Assembly: GCA_964631205.1 (NCBI GenBank)
Contig: CAZVWU010000004.1
Span: 1-64,000 of the forward strand
Origin: CAYYYJ01 sp964631205
GTDB lineage: Archaea > Aenigmatarchaeota > Aenigmatarchaeia > QMZP01 > JACQNV01
Length of the DNA stretch: 64,000 nt
Direction: 5' to 3'
The notes under the pieces: generated by a model
Told to the model about the DNA's origin: nothing
What the model saw: only the letters and a program-made list of their open reading frames with translations
Database searches by the model: none
Shown: positions 50,324 to 57,964 of the stretch, in pieces
Position numbering within the stretch: the stretch's first letter is position 1
Layout of the letters: the number at the start of each line of letters is the position of its first letter
Position numbers and translations under genes: made by a program

Positions 50324-50845
50324 ATGGACTACAAAATACTTGATCTTGAAAGGGAAGCACAGCAAAGCCCGATGGATGAAAGAACAACTGCAGACCTCAC
50401 AAGAGCTTATATCAGGAGCGGAAGGCTTGGAGAGGCAGAGAAATATCTCGATAATACAACCTTTAGCGTAAATCCTTACCTTACTCCAAACTCGGAGTTG
50501 GTGAGATGGGCTTATATGCAGCTTGCCAGAAAATATTCAGATGCAGGACAATATGCTAAAGCAGAAAGGATAGCTGGGCTAATGATAAAGTATGATCATG
50601 ATCTTTTAGGGGAATTTCTTGAACTAAGCCGTTTAAGCCCTGAAGAGAAAAAAGAGGCTTCAAGAGTTATAGAACGCTGTCAAGAAGATGGGCTGAACCT
50701 TTATTTTTCAACACAAGCCGGCACTATACAATTGCTCTTCAATCGGCCTAGGATATCCAGAAGACGGATGACCAATTCTATGAAGGAGTTTTATTCTATA
50801 ACATCTTTCAGAGATGAGGCAGTATTAATGCCTGATGATAGTTAA
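50324..50845 (+). CDS. TPR-like helical protein, orphan trio gene 3
   Basis: A 173-residue helical protein with TPR-like repeats in the first 110 residues: D-L-T-R-A-Y-I-R-S-G-R-L-G-E-A-E-K-Y-L, then M-Q-L-A-R-K-Y-S-D-A-G-Q-Y-A-K-A-E-R. These match the TPR helix pattern (small residue, Gly, Ala at spacing). Such repeats mediate protein binding; partners are unknown. Nine nt before dph5. Confidence 0.6.
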   Translation: MDYKILDLEREAQQSPMDERTTADLTRAYIRSGRLGEAEKYLDNTTFSVNPYLTPNSELVRWAYMQLARKYSDAGQYAKAERIAGLMIKYDHDLLGEFLELSRLSPEEKKEASRVIERCQEDGLNLYFSTQAGTIQLLFNRPRISRRRMTNSMKEFYSITSFRDEAVLMPDDS

Positions 50846-50854
50846 GAATAAGCT

Positions 50855-51592
50855 ATGCTCTACATAATCTCGCTTGGACTTTTTGATGAAAAAGACATGA
50901 GCCTGAGGGCTCTGGAAACTGCGAAGAATTGCGCCAAGCTTTATCTGGAACTGTATACAACGAAGATGAATACTTCTGCAAGGAAAATTTCTGAATTGAT
51001 TGGAAAAGAAGTTGTGGAGTTAAAGAGGGAGGACATTGAAAATAATTCTTTGAAAATAATCAATCAGGCTAAAACAATGGATATTGGTATTCTCATTGGA
51101 GGGGATGCGCTTTCCGCGACAACGCACATCTCCCTTCTGCTGGATGCAAAAAAAGCAGGAGTGAAAACAAAAGTAATCCACGGATCATCGATTTTTTCTG
51201 CTGTGGCAGAGACAGGCCTGCAGCTTTACAAGTTTGGCGCAACAACAACGCTTGTTAAACCAGAAGGAAAATATTTTCCGGATTCTTTTTATGATGTGAT
51301 TGTTAAAAACAAAAAATCAGGCCTGCATACGCTGGTTTTATTGGACATAGGGATGTCGGTGAGGGAGGGTTTGGAGGTTTTGATGGAAGTGGAAAAAAAG
51401 AAAAAAGGAAAAATCGCCGCGCCAAAAACAAAGATTGTTGCAGCCTCCCAGTTGGGTTCTGAAAAACAATATATAAAATATGGCAGCATGGAAAATCTGA
51501 TTGTTGATGAAAATTTAATAAAATCGCCATCAGCCATGATATTTCCCGGGAAGCTTCATTTCCTTGAAGAGGAATTTCTGGAAAGCCTGTAG
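50855..51592 (+). CDS. dph5: Diphthine synthase
   Basis: A 245-residue SAM-dependent methyltransferase that makes diphthine on aEF2. It begins L-Y-I-I-S-L-G-L and has the tetrapyrrole-methylase-like G-I-L-I-G-G-D-A-L-S-A-T-T-H loop near residue 80. V-I-H-G-S-S-I-F-S-A-V-A near 110 and A-S-Q-L-G-S near 195 also match. Intact. aEF2 itself is not in the window. Confidence 0.93.
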   Translation: MLYIISLGLFDEKDMSLRALETAKNCAKLYLELYTTKMNTSARKISELIGKEVVELKREDIENNSLKIINQAKTMDIGILIGGDALSATTHISLLLDAKKAGVKTKVIHGSSIFSAVAETGLQLYKFGATTTLVKPEGKYFPDSFYDVIVKNKKSGLHTLVLLDIGMSVREGLEVLMEVEKKKKGKIAAPKTKIVAASQLGSEKQYIKYGSMENLIVDENLIKSPSAMIFPGKLHFLEEEFLESL

Positions 51593-51593
51593 A

Positions 51594-52142
51594 TCAGCGC
51601 CTGTTTCTAGAGTAAACTTTCTTGGCAGAAACCTGTTTTTGGTTTTTACCCGCAGCCGGGCTTGGCCAGAAAAACAACTTCTTGTAAAAGATCCAGGACG
51701 CCAAGACAGCAATATCTAACCCGGCAACATATAAAATTGTTGTTGATGTTATTCTATCTGTCAAAATCTGCAGCCCAAACTGGTATGGAAGCGGATACAA
51801 AAGTGGGACTGTTCCAGTAAGGAGTACATCAAGAGCAGTATGGCTGGCCCATCCAATAGCCGCAAAAAGCAAAGGGGTTCGCCATCTCTTTAAGGCTAAG
51901 GCAAGCAAAAGGACAGGTATCACAGAGAAAACCGAATGCGTGAAAGTCCTATGCAAGTTGCCCAATGGGATGAAAAGGTTAACCAGAAAACTGAATATTA
52001 TGTCGAAATCAGGCGCAATACCTGCAAGCCCACAAATGGCAAGGTTTTTTCTGTTCACAGATTTTTTCAATTTCCTGGAGTACCTTTTGGAAAAATCCAC
52101 AACCATAACAGGGATCAATCCATGGGCTACTATAAAAGGCAT
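51594..52142 (-). CDS. Membrane-bound metal-dependent hydrolase (DUF457/YdjM)
   Basis: A 182-residue membrane protein with about four helices. The signature residues of the family are present: A-H-G near the start, I-A-P-D-F-D, H-R-T-F-T-H-S near residue 64, and S-H-T-A-L-D-V near 105. Homologues are called LexA-binding or membrane-bound metal-dependent hydrolases; the true substrate is unknown. Convergent with dph5, with an operator-like palindrome 44 nt upstream of its start. Confidence 0.82.
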   Translation of the reverse strand: MPFIVAHGLIPVMVVDFSKRYSRKLKKSVNRKNLAICGLAGIAPDFDIIFSFLVNLFIPLGNLHRTFTHSVFSVIPVLLLALALKRWRTPLLFAAIGWASHTALDVLLTGTVPLLYPLPYQFGLQILTDRITSTTILYVAGLDIAVLASWIFYKKLFFWPSPAAGKNQKQVSAKKVYSRNRR

Positions 52143-52185
52143 GAAATTTATTGTGCGAAGGGGTTTATGTAGTTATTCCATTGAT

Positions 52186-52234
52186 ATAACACTGTTATAT
52201 CAAATCCTCAGCCCCAAGCTAATAACAGTGTTAT
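52186..52234. promoter_or_regulatory. Paired palindromic operator-like sites
   Basis: ATAACACTGTTAT (52186-52198) and ATAACAGTGTTAT (52222-52234), 36 nt apart start to start, between the divergent genes starting at 52142 (minus) and 52325 (plus). The spacing is like that of the pair at 31664/31701. A TATA element TTTATATATCC follows at 52284-52294. Confidence 0.65.
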
Positions 52235-52324
52235 ATATTTCTATTTCTCCCCCCAAACCACCATACAGGAACCAATAGAAACCTTTATATATCCTAGAGA
52301 TAATTACTTATTGGTGACAATGAT

Positions 52325-53077
52325 ATGATAAGAGATATACTAAATACAGGTTTTAGGGCAAAAGCCCTTTTTGATGAAGTAGCTAGCGGAAGGTATATGG
52401 GAACAAACAGGCTTGCAAGGTATGATAATCAGAATGGTGTTGCTGATGAAACCCAGCCTTCAGAAAACCAATTAAGCAACTTTCTAGGGAATCTGCCTGG
52501 ATATGTAGCATCCAGAGCAATAGAAAGGGGAAAAACAGCTGCAATAGACGCTTTAAAAGACCTCTTAGGAGATGAAAATATATTAGTGCAGGGCGCAGGT
52601 TATTGTGCTGGTCTTTTAGACACAGTAGACGATGCAGTTAATGGCAGAGTCTCCTACACAGAAGCTTCACAAGAGGACCTAAAGAGATTGGCAGGAAGCG
52701 AATCCAAAGCCAAAACAGTCTTCGGGTACACAACTGAAAAAGGCCAAATTTACATTGACCAAAGAATTTCAAGCAAATCAAAAGAGATAAAAGAAATGCT
52801 CAGGGGCTTGGTCGGAGAAGAGGACGCAGACCCAGGCGCCCTATTACTGCTCACTGAAGTGCATGAGAAAAGGCACAGCATAAATCCAGGAGCCTCTGAA
52901 AAAAGGACAAGGCTTGAAACAAAATACGCTTTGAAAGCTTACGCCAGGATTAATAGAGATCCTGAAATTGCTAAAAAGGCGGAAAAAGCAGCCAGGCTAG
53001 CAGATTATTTCGATAACCTCGATGGGAGGGAAGACATTGGTCTTCAAACTAGTGTCCAGCTGAAGTCGGCTACCTAA
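52325..53077 (+). CDS. Unknown protein with HExxH-type helix
   Basis: A 250-residue soluble protein. Around residue 179 is T-E-V-H-E-K-R-H-S-I, an H-E-x-x-H pattern, preceded by V-F-G-Y-T-T-E-K-G-Q-I-Y-I-D. A similar arrangement is found in the product at 23673. The N-terminal helix region (L-S-N-F-L-G-N-L-P-G-Y-V-A-S-R) resembles part of the next gene's product. Probable metalloprotein; function unknown. Starts after paired palindromes. Confidence 0.6.
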   Translation: MIRDILNTGFRAKALFDEVASGRYMGTNRLARYDNQNGVADETQPSENQLSNFLGNLPGYVASRAIERGKTAAIDALKDLLGDENILVQGAGYCAGLLDTVDDAVNGRVSYTEASQEDLKRLAGSESKAKTVFGYTTEKGQIYIDQRISSKSKEIKEMLRGLVGEEDADPGALLLLTEVHEKRHSINPGASEKRTRLETKYALKAYARINRDPEIAKKAEKAARLADYFDNLDGREDIGLQTSVQLKSAT

Positions 53078-53158
53078 TCTTAACTAATCTGAAAAAAATC
53101 CAGTAAAGGAAAATGATATGACAGAAGAATTAAAGGAGGAAAGAATACAGTCAATATT

Positions 53159-54130
53159 ATGTTCCATCTAGGAGGCTCAAAAAAATACCCTCTGGTTAAA
53201 GAGGGTGTAGAAATCTTGCCAGAAGCAGCTGAAATAGGCAAAGATTATGTAATAGGATTTTTAGGAGATTATGCTCACGACACGCTTCATAAAAGACAAA
53301 GGTCTAAAAGCAGACATTGGGAAGCTGCCATAGACTCCTTTTCTAACTACTTGGGATCAGTCGGAAGTGCGGCATCGAGAAAAATAGAAGCAAGAATAAA
53401 TGAAAATTTCCCTGGCATCGGAGCAATACTCGACGGATTGGACGGCTCATCCAAAATCAAATATCTCATAACAGCAGAATCTGAAGGAAAAGAGATCCCG
53501 GTTTATGCAGGCCAGACAGACAAAGACCCTTCTGATGAAGAGGTGCAGAGCAATATCTCATTCTTTCAAGCCAACAGATGTTCCCCTTACCAAATTGCGG
53601 AAACATCACTCCAGCTTTATAGGGGCGAATTCGATACCCCAGGATTGGATTTTGTCACAAATGAAGACTCGACAACAAAGATGCCTGATCCAAAACAGGA
53701 AAGAGGCTGGACAACAAGAATTGAGATGGAACTGATACAACAGAGAGGGAAAATAGACAAAAAGTATCAAAAGACAATAAACGGAGTAAAATTAAGGAAA
53801 TACATAAGGCCTCCAAAAAGATATTTCCTGGGTTTGTGGTCAGCAGTATCAGCTGCATATGATCTGACAGACCCCCTATACAGCTTAGCCAAGGTTGGAA
53901 AAGCTTCTGTCTGGACGCAAACAGTGTCAATGGATAATTATAGGGCAGCTACAGGAATTGTAAGGGCCGCCATCAGAAATAGAAGAAGGCATCCTATGGA
54001 GTTCGATTTCAGGACAGAAGACCAGAAAGCCCAGCCATTGAAGCAGCCAGGCAAAAGCTTCGAAACAAATATTATAGACATAAGAGATCTCATAAGCTAC
54101 AGGCAAAGAAGGCCAAGAAAGGCTGCCTAA
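53159..54130 (+). CDS. Unknown protein related to its upstream neighbour
   Basis: A 323-residue soluble protein. F-S-N-Y-L-G-S-V-G-S-A-A-S-R-K-I-E in the N-terminal third aligns with the preceding protein. The middle is polar, and the C-terminus is basic (R-Q-R-R-P-R-K-A-A). A strong Shine-Dalgarno AAGGAGGA lies about 20 nt upstream, inside a 17-codon frame (start 53118) that overlaps this gene's start and might couple or attenuate translation. Function unknown. Confidence 0.58.
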   Translation: MFHLGGSKKYPLVKEGVEILPEAAEIGKDYVIGFLGDYAHDTLHKRQRSKSRHWEAAIDSFSNYLGSVGSAASRKIEARINENFPGIGAILDGLDGSSKIKYLITAESEGKEIPVYAGQTDKDPSDEEVQSNISFFQANRCSPYQIAETSLQLYRGEFDTPGLDFVTNEDSTTKMPDPKQERGWTTRIEMELIQQRGKIDKKYQKTINGVKLRKYIRPPKRYFLGLWSAVSAAYDLTDPLYSLAKVGKASVWTQTVSMDNYRAATGIVRAAIRNRRRHPMEFDFRTEDQKAQPLKQPGKSFETNIIDIRDLISYRQRRPRKAA

Positions 54131-54161
54131 ACCTTTATAAATCTTTTTCCTTTTTATTTAT

Positions 54162-54293
54162 ATGGTTCTTTACCAGTCGATGCAAGACTTTGTTGTACAG
54201 CCCTGCCCAATGTGCGGGGACAAATTATTTGTCTACCAGGATTTATTTTTCTGCAACAGCTGCGGCTTCCCGATAGAAGTCGACGCAGAGTAA
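54162..54293 (+). CDS. Small zinc-ribbon protein (43 residues)
   Basis: An intact short frame with C-P-M-C near residue 15 and C-N-S-C-G-F near residue 34, a typical four-Cys zinc ribbon, ending E-V-D-A-E. TTTATAAATC is about 25 nt upstream of its ATG. It may be a transcription- or RNA-related mini-protein. It lies immediately before the secretion locus. Confidence 0.65.
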   Translation: MVLYQSMQDFVVQPCPMCGDKLFVYQDLFFCNSCGFPIEVDAE

Positions 54294-54335
54294 AAAAGTA
54301 AATATAAGCTTGTTTTCCTAATTACTTCTATAGTT

Positions 54336-54956
54336 ATGGCAGAAATACTCGACCTAGTCATAGAATTTTTCAGGGTCCAGGACTTTGCAAATAACTATTC
54401 CAACCCGCTCGACCAATTCCTTTACGCAATTTTCTTCCCATCAATACTTCTGATAATCCTTATCTACCTGCTCACAAAAAGAATCTTCCCAGAGCATGGG
54501 GGCATCTCAGTCCTGCTCGGCGTATCCTTCTACATATTTGTAATTGTCTACCCGCCAAATGCCGCAACCTCCCTTTACGGAGCTTTTGCGCCAATAGGAA
54601 CTGTCTGGTACATAGGGGTAATCTTAATAGGCCTCTTATATATCCTGCTCGGCAGGATCCTGCCGACAAGGAAAGGCGAAGGCGGAGGCGCAGGCGGCGG
54701 GAAAGGTTATGCCATTCCAGAAATAATGAGGGAGCGGATGCAGGAAGAACTGAGTGAAATAGAACTTCAAAACAGGATCAAAAATCTGGAAGATGATATA
54801 AAGCAGATAGAAAAAAGGCATGACATATCAGAAGATGTTAAGAGATCAAGAGTAGAAAGTTTACAGATAAAACTTACAGATGCAAAAAATACGCTTTATG
54901 TTGTGCAAAAAGAAAAAGGGTTATTGAGAAAAGCAGCCAAACATGCAATAAAGTAA
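54336..54956 (+). CDS. Membrane protein with cytosolic coiled coil (secretion locus)
   Basis: A 206-residue protein. About three to four membrane helices in the first 115 residues are followed by a Gly-rich linker (G-E-G-G-G-A-G-G-G) and a charged helical tail (about 130-206) with heptad character. Not recognised by family. It begins the rightward run that includes the GspE-like ATPase and the GspF-like membrane protein, so a role in that machine is inferred. Confidence 0.65.
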   Translation: MAEILDLVIEFFRVQDFANNYSNPLDQFLYAIFFPSILLIILIYLLTKRIFPEHGGISVLLGVSFYIFVIVYPPNAATSLYGAFAPIGTVWYIGVILIGLLYILLGRILPTRKGEGGGAGGGKGYAIPEIMRERMQEELSEIELQNRIKNLEDDIKQIEKRHDISEDVKRSRVESLQIKLTDAKNTLYVVQKEKGLLRKAAKHAIK

Positions 54957-54966
54957 AGACAGATTT

Positions 54967-55404
54967 ATGCCATCAGACCTACTCACAATCGGGATCCCAT
55001 TCTTTTTTATAACTGGAATAGTGTTTGGGGCCCTTGAGCTCAGCGGGGTTTTCAAAAAGAATGGAGTGAAGCTTGTGATAGCGCTGGCAACTGCCGGAAT
55101 TAGCATCGCCAATGCCCAGACAGTCGAGCTGATAAACACATTCCTTCCATACGCGGCAGTATTTTTTGTAATCGTCTTTTTTGCAAGCTTCCTCCAGAAA
55201 GCCTTTAAATCAGAAAAGCACGACTGGCCATTAATAATTATTGTTGTAGGCCTTGTCCTGATACTCTTTGCAAGATCAGGCGACAGCTTTAGAAGCTTTT
55301 TCGATGGGACGCCTTTATCTTATGAGAACTTCCTTATCGGAGTGGCGGTCCTAATAATGCTCATGCTATTCTACGCAGCCTACAGAAGAGGCGGCGGCAA
55401 ATAA
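54967..55404 (+). CDS. Multi-spanning membrane protein (secretion locus)
   Basis: A 145-residue protein with about four to five helices: F-F-F-I-T-G-I-V-F-G near the start, A-L-A-T-A-G-I-S-I, A-V-F-F-V-I-V-F-F-A, I-I-I-V-V-G-L-V-L-I, and V-L-I-M-L-M-L-F-Y. It resembles in layout the protein at 55567 (both begin with helices around G-A-L-E residues), so the two could be paralogues. No known family. It starts 10 nt after the previous gene. Confidence 0.65.
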   Translation: MPSDLLTIGIPFFFITGIVFGALELSGVFKKNGVKLVIALATAGISIANAQTVELINTFLPYAAVFFVIVFFASFLQKAFKSEKHDWPLIIIVVGLVLILFARSGDSFRSFFDGTPLSYENFLIGVAVLIMLMLFYAAYRRGGGK

Positions 55405-55429
55405 TAAACTTCCAGGCAACCTTGAAGAC

Positions 55430-55545
55430 CCCAAAAGAAGGGTTACTCAAATCTATTTAAGCGTATCTTCAGCCCTTTCTTTTCCCGAAAAGAAAGTGTT
55501 GAGATCCCAAAGAAAAGGGGTTACTGAACATATTTAAGCGTATAC
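55430..55545 (+). repeat. Dispersed hairpin element, tandem intergenic copy
   Basis: The right half occurs twice: CCCAAAAGAAGGGTTACT...TATTTAAGCGTAT (55430-55467) and CCCAAAGAAAAGGGGTTACT...TATTTAAGCGTAT (55506-55543). Between them is the hairpin CTTTCTTTT-CCCG-AAAAGAAAG (55475-55496) followed by TGTTGAGAT. Its 5' arm can also pair with AAAGAAAAGGG downstream, so two alternative folds are possible. It matches the T-loop insertion of tRNA-Asn. Confidence 0.7.
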
Positions 55546-55566
55546 AACTTAATATTATATTGATCT

Positions 55567-56103
55567 ATGGCTAGCCCATTCGTGCCTTTAATTGGAAACC
55601 TGAATCAGCTAGGCTTCTACCAGTTTTTATTTCCGTTCCTATTAGTTCTTGCAATATCTTACGGAGCCCTGGAATACGCGCTTGGAGGAGCAAAAGACAA
55701 AAGAATAATGCCTAAATCAGCAATCGCGATTATCTCAATGATCATTGCCTTCTTTGTTGTAAACTACAGCGGCGGAGTTGGGTCTGGGATGGCCTTGTTC
55801 TTCACCCAGCTATTTGGGCAGGGGATGTCTGTTGCCGTAGGGATTTTAGTTATAATAATCCTTCTCGGCTTATTTGGGATCAAGCCAACTGAATTAAAAG
55901 AGGGCAAAAAAACAGCAGGCTTCACAGCTCTGGTAGGGATTATAGTGCTGATAGTTTTCCTCGCCTTTGTCGGCTCAGCAAACAGCTTAGGCTTAGGAGG
56001 CCTTCGCCTCGACCAAAACGCTTGGACAGTTATAGTCTTTCTGATAATCTTCATCGCTGTCCTCTGGGCCCTGGGAAGAGAAGAAAAAGAAGAAAAGAAA
56101 TAA
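55567..56103 (+). CDS. Multi-spanning membrane protein (secretion locus)
   Basis: A 178-residue protein with about five helices and a very short basic/acidic tail (E-E-K-E-E-K-K). It starts A-S-P-F-V-P-L-I-G-N-L-N-Q-L-G and includes A-I-S-Y-G-A-L-E-Y-A, reminiscent of the protein at 54967. A hairpin element and TATTTAAG sequences lie upstream. Function unknown, placed in the putative filament/secretion locus. Confidence 0.65.
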   Translation: MASPFVPLIGNLNQLGFYQFLFPFLLVLAISYGALEYALGGAKDKRIMPKSAIAIISMIIAFFVVNYSGGVGSGMALFFTQLFGQGMSVAVGILVIIILLGLFGIKPTELKEGKKTAGFTALVGIIVLIVFLAFVGSANSLGLGGLRLDQNAWTVIVFLIIFIAVLWALGREEKEEKK

Positions 56104-56146
56104 TATTTTATTCCCGCTAAACTTATTTTTTGTGCCAGACCTTTTT

Positions 56147-56632
56147 ATGATATCTGAAAACAACATAGACAAAAGATTCGTAAACAGATACAAATTTTAT
56201 AGGATTCTATATATACTGCTTTTTCTTTCTGTGTTCGCAGTCTTTGTATTTTCCCCGCTACTGGCACTTATATACACAATAACTCTGATAGCGTCAATTT
56301 ATTTTATCGGTTTTCTTGTTTTTAGGAGGCAGGCAAATTTTAACTGCATCAAATGCGGCATCTGCTGCTGCCTGAAGGTAAAGCCTGGTGAAAAAGACAT
56401 TAGAAAGATAGAAAAGAATTTGAAGAAAGATAGGAGCTTCTTTCTTGAAGACGGGAAGCTAAAGCAGGTAAATGGTTATTGTATGTTCCTCAAAAACAAA
56501 AGTAAAGAGAATGTGTGTTCTATTTACAAATTCAGACCAGAAAACTGCAAAAGGTGGCCTTTCAGAACATTCAGATGGAGATGGTTTGCTCTATGCCCTT
56601 CTGTCAGATCTCTGTTAAAAAAGGATAAGTGA
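56147..56632 (+). CDS. YkgJ-family cysteine cluster protein with membrane anchor
   Basis: About 161 residues. Two membrane helices (about 15-60) precede a YkgJ/UPF0153 cysteine cluster: F-N-C-I-K-C-G-I-C-C-C, then G-Y-C-M-F-L, C-S-I-Y-K-F-R-P-E-N-C and A-L-C-P-S. The cluster probably binds Fe-S or zinc. Membrane attachment is uncommon for the family. ATG 56147 is preferred to the upstream GTG. Confidence 0.8.
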   Translation: MISENNIDKRFVNRYKFYRILYILLFLSVFAVFVFSPLLALIYTITLIASIYFIGFLVFRRQANFNCIKCGICCCLKVKPGEKDIRKIEKNLKKDRSFFLEDGKLKQVNGYCMFLKNKSKENVCSIYKFRPENCKRWPFRTFRWRWFALCPSVRSLLKKDK

Positions 56633-56639
56633 ATCAATT

Positions 56640-57413
56640 TCATCTCCCTTTGTCTTTCAGGCTCCTCATCGACTCAGAGAGGGTCCTGTTAGATTCTAAT
56701 ACAGATTCCAGGGCGCTTTTGAGGGCAGACTCCATCCCTTCCATCCTTTCTGAAAGCTCCACCATGGAATCCTTGTAAGTGTCGATCTTTGTTGATATCT
56801 CGCTTTCCTTCCTTTGCTCAGCCTTGTTCAGTTCCTCAACATCTTCTTCCAGCTTCTTTAGCCTGGCCCCCAAGTCAATTATCGTTCCCTCAACCCCCTT
56901 GATCTTGGTTTCAGCTTCTCGCCACTTCTCTTCAACTGTGACTTCTATAAGCTCCTCAGTGGCCCTAGTGGAGCCAATGCCCTTCCTTAAATCAATCACA
57001 GGGAATGGTCTTTGTCTCTCCTCAACCTGCCTCGCTCCCGGCCTTGGAGGAAGAGGGGGTTCTGGCATCCTTAAATCTTCCCTCTCCTCTATTCTAGGCT
57101 GCGGTCTTGTCTCCCTAACAGGCCGTTCCATCACAGGCAAAACAGCCTCGCCGACGCTGCTCTTCAGAGAATCCCTCAGCCCTTTATCTATTTCAATGGA
57201 AGAATAGCCTTCAGACCTCAATTCTTTTACTATTTCAGGTTCAGCCATCCCCTGCCTCGAAAGAGAGCCTATCCTTTCAGCCAGCGCACTGACAGGGCTA
57301 GTCCTTCCAAAGCTCCCCCCAACAGGCCTCGGAGGCTGCAAAGGCCTTCTGATCGGCATTCCCCTCGCAGGCTCTGCAGGCTTTTTCTTTTTTAATAAAT
57401 CGCCGATTTTCAT
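56640..57413 (-). CDS. Proline-rich, coiled-coil protein
   Basis: A 257-residue cytosolic protein. A basic Pro/Arg-rich N-terminal half (residues 1-140) contains a helix pair resembling a short UBA-like module (M-A-E-P-E-I-V-K-E-L-R-S-E-G-Y). A coiled coil covers about 155-255. It lies with the next coiled-coil gene in antisense to the secretion run. The layout recalls FlaC/FlaD-like archaellum accessory proteins, but sequence identity is not evident. Confidence 0.62.
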   Translation of the reverse strand: MKIGDLLKKKKPAEPARGMPIRRPLQPPRPVGGSFGRTSPVSALAERIGSLSRQGMAEPEIVKELRSEGYSSIEIDKGLRDSLKSSVGEAVLPVMERPVRETRPQPRIEEREDLRMPEPPLPPRPGARQVEERQRPFPVIDLRKGIGSTRATEELIEVTVEEKWREAETKIKGVEGTIIDLGARLKKLEEDVEELNKAEQRKESEISTKIDTYKDSMVELSERMEGMESALKSALESVLESNRTLSESMRSLKDKGR

Positions 57414-57451
57414 AAAATATAAATCTTTTTACTTCCAAATATTCATCCCTA

Positions 57452-57502
57452 TTCAGCTGGACATAGGTCCTAACCAATTGGACAAGACCTATGTCATCCC
57501 TT
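57452..57502 (-). other. Structured intergenic RNA element, copy 5
   Basis: On the minus strand: AAAGGGAT, GACATAGGTC, loop TTGTCCAATTGGTTAG, GACCTATGTC, CAGCTGAAT. Stem 10 bp (57486-57495 with 57460-57469), loop 16 nt. The TGA in GGGATGAC is the stop codon of the upstream gene, and the element lies between two minus-strand coiled-coil genes in the sense orientation. Confidence 0.7.
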
Positions 57503-57874
57503 TAATCTCTGCTCTATAAGCTCCTCAACCTCTTGCCTTGTCGCAAAATGCGATTTGACAGGGTTATAGATATCCAACAGTTCTTTTATCGCTATAATCT
57601 CTGATTTCTCTGCAACCCTCTTCATGTTGTTTATTATATCATTTATTGTGTTTTCAAGGCTTTTAATTTTAGAATCGGCGCTGCTCCTATCAGACTTAAG
57701 GTTATTTGACATTTCAAGGACCTTGTTTTTTATTTCCAAAAAATTGTTTTCAGCCCTTTTCACAGAATTATCAATTGCTTTCAGCCTCTGCTCAATCTCC
57801 CTAAGCCTTCTTTTATTGTCAGCATCCATCTCATACAATTCGCTTATCCGTGATACTGGCTCAGGCGCTGGCAT
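57494..57874 (-). CDS. Coiled-coil protein (FlaC/D-like size)
   Basis: A 126-residue protein, almost entirely coiled coil (about residues 15-95), with a C-terminal segment Y-N-P-V-K-S-H-F-A-T-R-Q-E-V-E-E-L-I-E. That end resembles the short conserved C-terminal region of archaellum FlaC/FlaD/E-type and related proteins. Its stop lies inside the structured element. Function in the adjacent secretion machine is inferred. Confidence 0.6.
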   Translation of the reverse strand: MPAPEPVSRISELYEMDADNKRRLREIEQRLKAIDNSVKRAENNFLEIKNKVLEMSNNLKSDRSSADSKIKSLENTINDIINNMKRVAEKSEIIAIKELLDIYNPVKSHFATRQEVEELIEQRLKG

Positions 57875-57964
57875 AAAAAACCCTTTTTGTTATTATTGTG
57901 CCTGATGTTTAATATATTAAGTTTATAGGAAAGGTTCACACAAATAGTTAATAACCTGATTTCT

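Noticed and set aside
6404..57502. Interpreting the structured elements as box C/D guide RNAs or K-turns
   Set aside because: GATGA and CTGA are present, but the long 5'-3' pairing leaves no free guide regions and the tandem G-A pairs needed for a K-turn cannot form.
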